A stretch of DNA of 33,526 nt from JBGFRR01 sp041695045 (GTDB lineage: Bacteria > Bacteroidota > Ignavibacteria > UBA10030): positions 1-33,526 of the forward strand of contig JBGFRR010000039.1 of the NCBI GenBank assembly GCA_041695045.1. The letters run 5' to 3'. This document shows, one piece after another, positions 14,949 through 21,586 of the stretch; position 1 is the stretch's first letter, and each line of letters starts with the position of its first letter. The position numbers were made by a program, and so were the translations under genes. The notes under the pieces were generated by a model. That model worked only from the letters and a program-made list of their open reading frames with translations, did not search any database and had not been told where the DNA came from.

Positions 14949-16021
14949 ATCGCGTCATTCTGCTCCTGGTCTCGTTTTTGATCTTTGGCTGCACCACTCA
15001 AGCATCAAAACCGAAAAACATCATTGTGATGATTGGTGACGGTATGGGCGTCAGCCAGGTCACCGCAGGCCACACGGTGAAGGGAGGCTTAGAGCTGAGG
15101 CAGTTTAAGCATCTCGGCCTCGTTTTGACGCATGCCTACGGCGACTACTATATCACTGATTCTGCGGCAGGCGCTACAGCATTGAGTACGGGCGTAAAAA
15201 CGTTCAATGGGGCGATTGCCGTAGGTCCTGATTCGCTCCGTCGGGAAACGATCTTGCAGCGCGCTCAAAAGAAAGGGATGAAGACCGGGCTTGTTGTGGT
15301 CAGCAGTATTACTCACGCTACTCCCGCGGCTTTTGTAGCACACGTTCCATCCCGGACGTTGCAGATCGAGATCGCCGAGTATGTTGCTGAGAGCCGGGTT
15401 GATGTCGTACTCGGAGGCGGATGGGGATGGTTCTTACCGAAGAACAACGGTGGGCGCCGAACGGATGGAAAAGATCTTGTCCGTCGAATGGTTGACGATG
15501 GCTACCGGTACGTTTCTACTGATGATGCATTTCACGAAGCGGTAAAGGGACGTCCTACACGACTTCTTGGACTCTTTGCCGAGAATCATCTCTCCCGTGC
15601 GGAAACGCGAAAGCCGACGTTGACAGAAATGACGGTTGCCGCTCTCGAGTTGCTTTCGCGAAACACGAAGGGGTTCTTCCTCATGGTCGAGGGCTCGCAG
15701 ATTGACTGGGGAGGACATGAGAACAACACCGAGTATATTGCTGGAGAGATGATCGACTTTGACGATGCCGTTGGATCGGTGTTGCGCTTTCTCGAACGTC
15801 ATCCTGAAACGCTCGTGGTCGTTACTGCGGATCATGAAACCGGAGGATTTGCGTTGAATGATGGCTCGCTTCGCGAACGTCGGGTAAGCGGGGCATTCAC
15901 GACGGATTACCATACCGGCGCTATGGTGCCTCTCTTTGCAATGGGACCGGCGGCAGAGCGTTTTACCGGTATTCGGGACATTGACGAGATTGGCCGCATC
16001 CTGTTAGAACTTCTTGAGTAG
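14945..16021 (+). CDS. Alkaline phosphatase, lipoprotein
   Basis: A 358-residue alkaline phosphatase of the PhoA superfamily. The N-terminus is a lipoprotein signal ending in L-I-F-G-C16, so it is probably anchored in the cell envelope. The first metal ligand Asp32 lies in IIVMIGDGMGVSQ, the phosphorylated serine is Ser73 in ITDSAAGATALSTG, and the later metal motifs FFLMVEGSQIDWGGHENN, VVTADHETGG and DYHTG are intact. At ~340 mature residues it is shorter than E. coli PhoA, as in many Bacteroidota. It overlaps the CYTH gene by four bases. No Pho box is recognisable upstream of the operon. Confidence 0.93.
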   Translation: MNRVILLLVSFLIFGCTTQASKPKNIIVMIGDGMGVSQVTAGHTVKGGLELRQFKHLGLVLTHAYGDYYITDSAAGATALSTGVKTFNGAIAVGPDSLRRETILQRAQKKGMKTGLVVVSSITHATPAAFVAHVPSRTLQIEIAEYVAESRVDVVLGGGWGWFLPKNNGGRRTDGKDLVRRMVDDGYRYVSTDDAFHEAVKGRPTRLLGLFAENHLSRAETRKPTLTEMTVAALELLSRNTKGFFLMVEGSQIDWGGHENNTEYIAGEMIDFDDAVGSVLRFLERHPETLVVVTADHETGGFALNDGSLRERRVSGAFTTDYHTGAMVPLFAMGPAAERFTGIRDIDEIGRILLELLE

Positions 16022-16186
16022 CATCTCGAAGTACGACCGGAAAACAAATGAATATTTTGGAGAGGATTTACGCACTCTTCACTGTGATTGCGATAAATTC
16101 TCCGAGACCTGAAGATGATCTTGCAGGGCTATTTGAGAAACAGGTCTTGCATGGGCGGGAGGATTTTCCTATATTTCTCACGGCAA

Positions 16187-16301
16187 TGCGGGAATAGCTC
16201 AGTCCCAAAATCGCCCACGACCCGCCGCAGGCGGAGAGTGGACGCGATTTTGAGGATCCCGCCGCTTCTTTGGCGGGATTTGTAGAGTGCAGGTGATGAT
16301 T
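16187..16301. repeat. 17-nt copy of the tRNA-Gly 5' end plus hairpin insertion
   Basis: TGCGGGAATAGCTCAGT occurs at 16187-16203 and again at 16301-16317, where it is the 5' end of the real tRNA-Gly. Between them is a strongly folded insert: CAAAATCGC (16206-16214) pairs with GCGATTTTG (16244-16252) around an inner CCGCCGCAGGCGG hairpin, followed by a second hairpin of CCCGCC/GGCGGG type (16258-16278). This looks like insertion into the tRNA 5' end with duplication of the target. The rest of the gap 16022-16186 shows nothing I can name. Confidence 0.6.
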
Positions 16302-16374
<73 letters not shown>

Positions 16375-16480
16375 CTGCCCCGGCCACGGGGCTTCCTCAC
16401 CCACCCGTGGGTGGGGATTTAGCAGTTCTGTCCCGCATTGCGAGACAGGAGTGTCGCTGTTCACTTCCTCTATGGACTTG

Positions 16481-16522
16481 CCCCGTTGCCACCAACCCTA
16501 CCAGGCAACGGGGTGTTTTTTT
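16481..16522 (+). terminator. Rho-independent terminator between tRNA-Gly and tRNA-Cys
   Basis: A perfect 10-bp stem CCCCGTTGCC (16481-16490) / GGCAACGGGG (16504-16513) is followed by TGTTTTTTT. It should end the tRNA-Gly transcript, leaving tRNA-Cys 6 bases downstream to be read through or separately transcribed. Two smaller GC hairpins stand at 16377-16392 and 16400-16415. Confidence 0.75.
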
Positions 16523-16527
16523 CCACT

Positions 16528-16600
16528 GGCGCCGTACCCAAGTGGCTAAGGGAGAGGTCTGCAAAACCTTTATTCGGCGGTTCGAATCCGCCCGGCGCCT
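16528..16600 (+). tRNA. tRNA-Cys (GCA)
   Basis: A 73-nt cloverleaf: acceptor GGCGCCG with CGGCGCC (16593-16599), anticodon loop CTGCAAA with GCA, T arm GGCGGTTCGAATCCGCC, discriminator T. CCA is not encoded. Confidence 0.97.
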
Positions 16601-16674
16601 CAATCGATGCAAAGTGAAAAACTAAAAACGAAAACGAGAGTGCAAGGTTTTTTTCGGGGGAGATTTCAGCAGGT

Positions 16675-17046
16675 TCAGGAAGCGCCAATTAACGATTCGG
16701 CGGGCACTCCGAGCGCGTGATGCAGCGCGCGTATCATGTCGACCGTGAGCGGGCGCTTCCGGTTCAGAACTTCTGAAGCGCGGCTCTTGCTGCCGAGGAT
16801 TTCAGCAATGTCCTTGTTGGTGAGCTGTAGTTGCTCCATGCGAAACTTGATAGCCTCAACGGGATCCGGGGCTTCGATGGGGAAGCGTTGCTCCTCATAC
16901 TTTTCGATAAGGACGGAAAGGATGAACACAAGATTGCCTTCTCTCGTGCCGGGCTTCGCGTCGAAATGCTTCTCCAGCAGAGCGAGGGCTTGTTTGTAGT
17001 CCTTCTTGGTCTTGATAGGTTTCAGAGCTTTCAGAAGGTCAGTCAT
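16675..17046 (-). CDS. higA: HigA-type antitoxin with XRE helix-turn-helix
   Basis: A 123-residue antitoxin. The N-terminal half (about 1-60) is helical and should wrap the toxin. The C-terminal half carries an XRE-type helix-turn-helix: LTNKDIAEILGSKSRASEVLNRKRPLTVDMIRAL, written here only as landmarks NKDIAEILG, RASEVLN and LTVDMIRALH. It starts 1 base into the toxin stop codon (TAATG arrangement) with a GAGGAGG ribosome site at 17051-17057 on this strand, so antitoxin synthesis is coupled to the toxin but also well initiated. It should repress the operon by binding the palindrome upstream of higB. Confidence 0.88.
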   Translation of the reverse strand: MTDLLKALKPIKTKKDYKQALALLEKHFDAKPGTREGNLVFILSVLIEKYEEQRFPIEAPDPVEAIKFRMEQLQLTNKDIAEILGSKSRASEVLNRKRPLTVDMIRALHHALGVPAESLIGAS

Positions 17047-17339
17047 TATACCTCCTCGGGGTTGATGGTATCATACTCCGTGTGTGTTCCGACAAACCGG
17101 ATGAAGAGGATTTGCAGTTCATAGTTGATGCGAACGACAAGCCGATATTTGTTGCCTGCGATGTTGAACACAACCCGGCTGCCCTTCAAGATGCTGGCAG
17201 ACGTGTACTGGTCTTTGACGTCGTTTGGCGTTCGCCAGAAAGCTCTCTTCGCCTCGGCAAACCACGCTTTGAGCGGCTGCTCGGCGTCCTTGTGCTTCTG
17301 CCAGAAAGTTCTGAGGGTCGAGCGGGCTATGATTCGCAC
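17046..17339 (-). CDS. higB: HigB-type toxin (mRNA interferase, RelE-like fold)
   Basis: A 97-residue toxin with typical HigB sequence: VRIIARSTLRTFW at the start, then EQPLKAWFAEAKRA, YTSASILKGSRVVFNIAGN and the end FIRFVGTHTEYDTI. It would cleave mRNA at the ribosome until bound by HigA. The frame is open to 17381, but homologues begin at M/V-R-I-I-A-R, so I use GTG 17339. No Shine-Dalgarno precedes this GTG, and the predicted -10 box ends only 5 bases before it, so the toxin mRNA is probably leaderless. Toxin-first gene order is normal for higBA. Confidence 0.88.
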   Translation of the reverse strand: MRIIARSTLRTFWQKHKDAEQPLKAWFAEAKRAFWRTPNDVKDQYTSASILKGSRVVFNIAGNKYRLVVRINYELQILFIRFVGTHTEYDTINPEEV

Positions 17340-17344
17340 AGGGA

Positions 17345-17373
17345 AATATACGAAGTTCCCAGCTTGGGAACAA
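17345..17373 (-). promoter_or_regulatory. higBA promoter with 17-bp operator palindrome
   Basis: On the minus strand TTGTTC (17368-17373) and TATATT (17345-17350) are 17 bases apart. A perfect dyad with 7-bp arms, GTTCCCA-3-TGGGAAC, covers 17355-17371, overlapping the -35 box and spacer, as expected for HigA autorepression. Expected transcription start coincides with the GTG start codon. Confidence 0.65.
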
Positions 17374-17529
17374 GGGAACAATGCGAAAAAGAAACCCAGA
17401 GCGAAGAAAAAGTTTCAGAATTTTGCCAGCTGTTGACGGTTGAAGTTCTCTCTCTTTCACACTATCGTTTCTCTGGCTTGCCGAGGCGGAGATGAAGGGA
17501 AGATAGCAGCACATACGTAGAGTTCACAT

Positions 17530-17592
17530 TCCATTCGCATTGAATGGACAGCGAGCCCGCAGGCAAAAGCCCTCAGCAAGCCTACCTGCGGG
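17530..17592 (+). other. Two hairpins upstream of the restriction-modification locus
   Basis: TCCATTC-gcatt-GAATGGA (17530-17548) and CCCGCAGG (17556-17563) pairing with CCTGCGGG (17585-17592). The second has only a weak T-rich tail, so it may be a terminator for rightward transcription or a leader structure. The rest of 17382-17632 shows nothing else I can name. Confidence 0.4.
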
Positions 17593-17632
17593 TTATTCTG
17601 TTCCTAATGCGCCCAGGTGAGGAGGTGCTGAA

Positions 17633-17812
17633 ATGGATATTGCAGAGCGCGCAGAGAAATACGCACAAGAAGTTATCACAGACTGCGAGTTTAATGGCTG
17701 GGAACCTCAGAAATCTTTAGTGGGTCTTAGGACGGCGTTTGAAAAAGCAATTAAGGAAGCCCAAGCGGAAAGGAGACAACTTGAATCTCTATTCCCCGCT
17801 CAACAGGGCTAA
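17633..17812 (+). CDS. Small hypothetical protein ahead of hsdM
   Basis: A 59-residue frame with a textbook ribosome site (GAGGAGG at 17619-17625, 7 bases before ATG 17633). The protein reads MDIAERAEKYAQEVITDCEF, then NGWEPQKSLVGLRTAFEKAI and a charged helix KEAQAERRQLESLF. It is soluble, mostly helical and acidic-basic mixed, without a domain I recognise. It ends 66 bases before hsdM, pointing the same way, so it may be the first gene of the restriction-modification operon, possibly a regulator or an anti-restriction partner; this is inference from position. Confidence 0.6.
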   Translation: MDIAERAEKYAQEVITDCEFNGWEPQKSLVGLRTAFEKAIKEAQAERRQLESLFPAQQG

Positions 17813-17878
17813 GAACAAAGGGCCGAATTCGTCTTCAAGCCAAATACAAAGATGACAAGAGTGTAGCACATAGGACAC

Positions 17879-19507
17879 ATGGGAAAAAGAAATCGCAAAG
17901 TGATTCCGAAGAAAGCGGGGGTAAGAAAAAAGGCAAACCGCCCTTCAACTCTCTTCCCCAACAAGAACGGCACTCCTGGCCAACTCGACGTGAAAACTCT
18001 CGAAGGCTGGCTGTGGGATGCTGCGTGCAGCATTCGCGGGGCTGTCGACGCCCCGAAGTTCAAGGACTACATCCTCCCGCTCATCTTCGTGAAGAGGCTC
18101 TCGGATGTCTATGAAGATGAGGTGAAGCGAGTGGCCGAGCAGTTTGGCGATGAGAAGACCGCAAAGGAGCTAATCGCTCAAGACCATTCGCTGGTGCGGT
18201 TCTACATTCCACCTAAGTCAAAGTGGGCGGAGATTCGGAAGCTGACCACAAAGGTCGGGGAAGGAATCACTGACGCACTCCGAAAGATTGCGAAGGAGAA
18301 CCCGACACTTCAAGGCGTTATCGACATCGTCGATTTCAATGCGACGGTGAGCGGACAGAGAATCATCGATGATGGGAAGCTGAGCAGCCTTATTGAGATT
18401 ATCAGCAAGCACAGGCTCGGATTAGCCGACTGTGAACCTGACATCTTGGGCCGTGCTTACGACTACCTGCTTCGCAAATTTGCTGAGGGGCAGGGCCAGA
18501 GTGCAGGTGAGTTCCTGACTCCGAAAGAAGTCGGTTGGCTGATGGCCTACATCCTTGACCCGAAGGAAAGCCAGACGGTCTATGACCCGACTTGTGGAAC
18601 CGCAGGGCTCCTCATCAAGTGCGAGCTTGCACTGCAGGAGAAACTGAATGGAAAGAAGGTCTCGAAGCCGTTGCAATTATATGGACAGGAACAGAACCAT
18701 GTCACCTACGCTATGGCAAAGATGAACATGATAATCCATGACATGGAAGGCGAGATTGCCATTGGGGATACGATGCGTAACCCGAAGCTACTCAACGGAA
18801 GCTCGCTGAGGCAGTTCGACCTCGTGACGGCCAATCCGATGTGGAACCAAGATGGCTACGACACGGACTTCTACCAGAATGATACCTTCGAGCGGTTTCA
18901 GTTCGGTTTCGCTCCTGCAAGCTCAGCCGATTGGGGATGGGTGCAGTTGATGGCTGCTTCGCTCAATGATAGAGGACGTGCAGCAGTCGTCCTCGACACC
19001 GGTGCAGTCTCACGCGGCTCCGGCAGCCAGGGAACCAACAAAGAGAAAGACATCCGCAGAGCGTTTGTGGAGAAGGATTGGATTGAGGCTGTCGTGCTTC
19101 TGCCGGAGAACCTGTTCTATAACACCACAGCGCCGGGCATTATACTCGTCCTGAATAAGAATAAGACCAAAGACCGACAAGGCAAGATTTTCCTTATCAA
19201 TGCCTCTCAGGAGTTTGAAAAGGGTCGGCCAAAGAACTTCATCCCTGACCAGAAGATTAAGAAGATTGCCAGCGCCTTTCATACTTTCAGGGATGTGGAA
19301 CGCTTTACGAAAGTCATAACAGTTGAAGAGGCAGTGAAGAACGATTTCAACCTCAGCCCGTCTCGCTATGTTGAGACCGGAGCTGCTGAGGAGTACAAGG
19401 AGATTCCCACACTGCTCAATGGGCTGGTCAAGTTGGATGAAGAAAGCAAGAAGATTGACAAAGAGTTATCGGACGTGTTTCAGAAGCTCGGACTGAAACC
19501 AAACTGA
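17879..19507 (+). CDS. hsdM: Type I restriction-modification system, DNA methyltransferase subunit
   Basis: A 542-residue N6-adenine methyltransferase subunit (M2S modification complex, M2S R2 restriction complex). The N-terminal HsdM_N helical domain (about 38-170, LEGWLWDAACSIRGAVD, YILPLIFVKRLSDVY) is followed by the catalytic domain: S-adenosylmethionine motif I reads DPTCGTAG (236-243) and the catalytic motif IV reads N319-P-M-W instead of the common NPPF/Y. GEFLTPKEVGWLM, GQEQNHVTYAMAKMNM and RGSGSQGTNKEKDIR are further family blocks. A lysine/arginine-rich tail of ~20 residues precedes the fold. hsdS follows 107 bases later. Confidence 0.93.
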   Translation: MGKRNRKVIPKKAGVRKKANRPSTLFPNKNGTPGQLDVKTLEGWLWDAACSIRGAVDAPKFKDYILPLIFVKRLSDVYEDEVKRVAEQFGDEKTAKELIAQDHSLVRFYIPPKSKWAEIRKLTTKVGEGITDALRKIAKENPTLQGVIDIVDFNATVSGQRIIDDGKLSSLIEIISKHRLGLADCEPDILGRAYDYLLRKFAEGQGQSAGEFLTPKEVGWLMAYILDPKESQTVYDPTCGTAGLLIKCELALQEKLNGKKVSKPLQLYGQEQNHVTYAMAKMNMIIHDMEGEIAIGDTMRNPKLLNGSSLRQFDLVTANPMWNQDGYDTDFYQNDTFERFQFGFAPASSADWGWVQLMAASLNDRGRAAVVLDTGAVSRGSGSQGTNKEKDIRRAFVEKDWIEAVVLLPENLFYNTTAPGIILVLNKNKTKDRQGKIFLINASQEFEKGRPKNFIPDQKIKKIASAFHTFRDVERFTKVITVEEAVKNDFNLSPSRYVETGAAEEYKEIPTLLNGLVKLDEESKKIDKELSDVFQKLGLKPN

Positions 19508-19614
19508 GTATTGTACCAACATAAAAGAAAAAAGCCAGAGGCAGCTTTCGCCGCCAAAGGCTCCGTAGTTAATATAGAAAAACTATATATCGTTGTCAAG
19601 CGAAGAATCAAGCA

Positions 19615-20790
19615 ATGAATCAAGCTTTTGTAGAGCAGGCCTTCAAGCATACTCCCATCGGTACCATTCCTGCTGAGTGGGATGTGGTGAGCTTGGGAGA
19701 CGTCTGCCAAGTAGATTGGGGCAACACTTCACTAACTAAGGAGCTATACAGACAAAGTGGTTATCAAGCCTTCAGTGCTGCAGGACAGGATGGCTTTCTC
19801 GACTTCTATGAACACGAGGGCAACGCAGTCATCCTTTCAGCAATCGGAGCGAGGTCGGGCAAGTGCTTCTTTGCATCAGGCAAATGGACAGCTATTAAGA
19901 ATACAATAATTATCAAGGCCAGTGATAACCAGCGTGCCGACATTCGATTTGTGTACTACTATGTAAACGATGAATCATATTGGAGTCGTCACGGTTCAGG
20001 ACAACCCTTCATCGCGATAGGTTCAGCCAAAAGGGAGATTCTTCCTCTTCCTTCTCTCTCCGAACAGCGCGCCATCGCAGCCATCCTCTACAAAATCCAG
20101 CAGGCGGTTGAAGTGCAGGAGAAGATTATCGAGCGGACGAAGGAACTGAAGAAGTCGCTGATGGCAAAGCTCTTCACTGAGGGCTTGCACGGCGAAGAAC
20201 TCAAGGAGACTGAGATTGGCTTGATGCCGAAGAGTTGGGAAGTGGTGAGGCTGGGGGACTTGTTCAAGCTATCCAGTGGCGATACAAGACCAAAAGATTT
20301 GTCTAACACTGTTTCAGAGACCCATCAATATCCAGTCTACGGGGGGAACGGTATTCTCGGCTACTCTCAACGGTACTTCATAAGTGAACCGACGCTCGTT
20401 CTCGGCAGAGTTGGCGTCTATTGCGGTAATGCATACGTAAGTGAAGGCAAATGTTGGATTAGTGATAATGCGCTCTACACTAAAGAAATACTGCATGACT
20501 TCAATCTTCTTTACCTGTGCGAGTTCTTGAGGTTCTATGACCTAAATAGGTTTAGACACATGGGCGGACAGCCATTGATAACCCAAGGAATAGTACACCA
20601 ACAGCGAATTCCAATACCACCCATGTCTGAGCAAGCTGAAATAGCCAAAATCCTTTCAACAGTGTCTGAGAAAATCAGCACTGCTGAGAACAAGATGCTG
20701 AAGCTTCAACAGCTTTTCAAATCCATGCTTCACCAGCTCATGACGGGGAAGATACGGGTGAACAACATCAAGATTGAAAACGATGGATAA
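19615..20790 (+). CDS. hsdS: Type I restriction-modification system, specificity subunit
   Basis: A 391-residue HsdS that sets the DNA target of the complex. It shows the two-fold plan of the family: target-recognition domain 1 (about 20-150, beginning IPAEWDVVSLGDV), central helix spacer (about 153-195, LSEQRAIAAILYKIQQAVEV, RTKELKKSLMAKLFTEG), domain 2 (about 200-335, beginning MPKSWEVVRLGDLF), and a second helix (about 340-380, MSEQAEIAKILSTVSEKIST, KLQQLFKSMLHQLMTGKIRV). Both halves are complete, so a bipartite recognition sequence is expected. The gene overlaps the next one by 8 bases. The hsdM-hsdS gap contains an ATATAG-aaaaa-CTATAT hairpin near 19573-19589. Confidence 0.93.
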   Translation: MNQAFVEQAFKHTPIGTIPAEWDVVSLGDVCQVDWGNTSLTKELYRQSGYQAFSAAGQDGFLDFYEHEGNAVILSAIGARSGKCFFASGKWTAIKNTIIIKASDNQRADIRFVYYYVNDESYWSRHGSGQPFIAIGSAKREILPLPSLSEQRAIAAILYKIQQAVEVQEKIIERTKELKKSLMAKLFTEGLHGEELKETEIGLMPKSWEVVRLGDLFKLSSGDTRPKDLSNTVSETHQYPVYGGNGILGYSQRYFISEPTLVLGRVGVYCGNAYVSEGKCWISDNALYTKEILHDFNLLYLCEFLRFYDLNRFRHMGGQPLITQGIVHQQRIPIPPMSEQAEIAKILSTVSEKISTAENKMLKLQQLFKSMLHQLMTGKIRVNNIKIENDG

Positions 20791-21457
20791 CCTCAAGCTT
20801 GAGACTATGAAACCCGATTGGTTTGACAGGATTACGAAAGCTATTCTCGTCGTAGTTGCCGTCCTTGGATTGATACAGGAAAAGACGACATGGTTTCCGT
20901 ACGTTCTCATCATTGTCCTTCTCCTCTTGAGCTTCCCCTACTTTACTCGAAGTTGGCATCGTTGGAAGTTGAAGTCAAAGCAAAAGCAAGCTCTTGCGCG
21001 ATTTGGGACGGACTTTTTCAGCTATATTGCAAGAGCACAAGATTTTGTTCAGAGCACCAATCAATACGGCATAGCGTACTATCTCAGAAATATTTCGGTG
21101 GACTCAATCCGATTAAGTCTTCACCTCGAAAGTTTTTTCAGTTGGGTTCTTCTGGACGTTCAACTCAGAGCAAAGAATGGGTTCAAGTCCTATGATGAAT
21201 TTGAGGATGTTGCACGTGAATTTTTTCATGTAATGGAATCCTTTGTCCTGATTTATGTTAATGACGTTATTCGAAATCTTAAGCAGGGCCAAAACCTCGC
21301 CACGCTGCAAGCATCCCAATTATCTGGTTTGAAACAAAGATATGCTGCCTTGACTCAATTCATCAATGAGTACAACGGCTTCAGGTCTAAGCTTGCCGCG
21401 TTTTGGGGCCAAGAAGTTAGTTGGCTAATCAGCATTCCCACAGAAGCTCTTGACTGA
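20783..21457 (+). CDS. Unknown two-helix membrane protein inside the hsd operon
   Basis: A 224-residue protein starting at ATG 20783 within the last codons of hsdS. Two adjacent membrane helices (about residues 15-50: AILVVVAVLGLIQ and FPYVLIIVLLLLSFPYF) are followed by a basic stretch (RSWHRWKLKSKQKQ) and a ~160-residue soluble, mostly helical domain rich in Phe, Tyr, Leu and Gln. I do not recognise the family. Its overlap with hsdS and position between hsdS and hsdR argue for a role tied to the restriction system, for example holding it at the membrane or sensing incoming DNA; it could also be an independent abortive-infection-type effector. There is no visible nuclease or nucleotide-binding motif. 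Confidence 0.8.
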   Translation: MDNLKLETMKPDWFDRITKAILVVVAVLGLIQEKTTWFPYVLIIVLLLLSFPYFTRSWHRWKLKSKQKQALARFGTDFFSYIARAQDFVQSTNQYGIAYYLRNISVDSIRLSLHLESFFSWVLLDVQLRAKNGFKSYDEFEDVAREFFHVMESFVLIYVNDVIRNLKQGQNLATLQASQLSGLKQRYAALTQFINEYNGFRSKLAAFWGQEVSWLISIPTEALD

Positions 21458-21494
21458 ATTTGTTATATCACCGTTCTCCCACAAGTTATGAACT

Positions 21495-21579
21495 GCCAGA
21501 TAAATCCAGGCAATACGCTTCATTTTGAAAGGTTTTATCTGGCGGTTGAGCGCTCAAATGCTTGGCATGCCAGATAAAA
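21495..21579. promoter_or_regulatory. Repeated GCCAGATAAA box and 12-bp palindrome before hsdR
   Basis: GCCAGATAAA appears at 21495-21504 and 21569-21579 and in inverted form (TTTTATCTGGC) at 21533-21543. The last two could form an 11-bp stem whose loop holds the perfect palindrome TTGAGCGCTCAA (21546-21557). The stem ends 7 bases before the hsdR start, which has no Shine-Dalgarno. Possible operator cluster or RNA hairpin controlling hsdR. Confidence 0.5.
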
Positions 21580-21586
21580 TCTCACA

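Noticed and set aside
16397..16688. Minus-strand ORFs over tRNA-Cys
   Set aside because: Antisense reading of tRNA-Cys and its terminator; no protein-like features beyond that.
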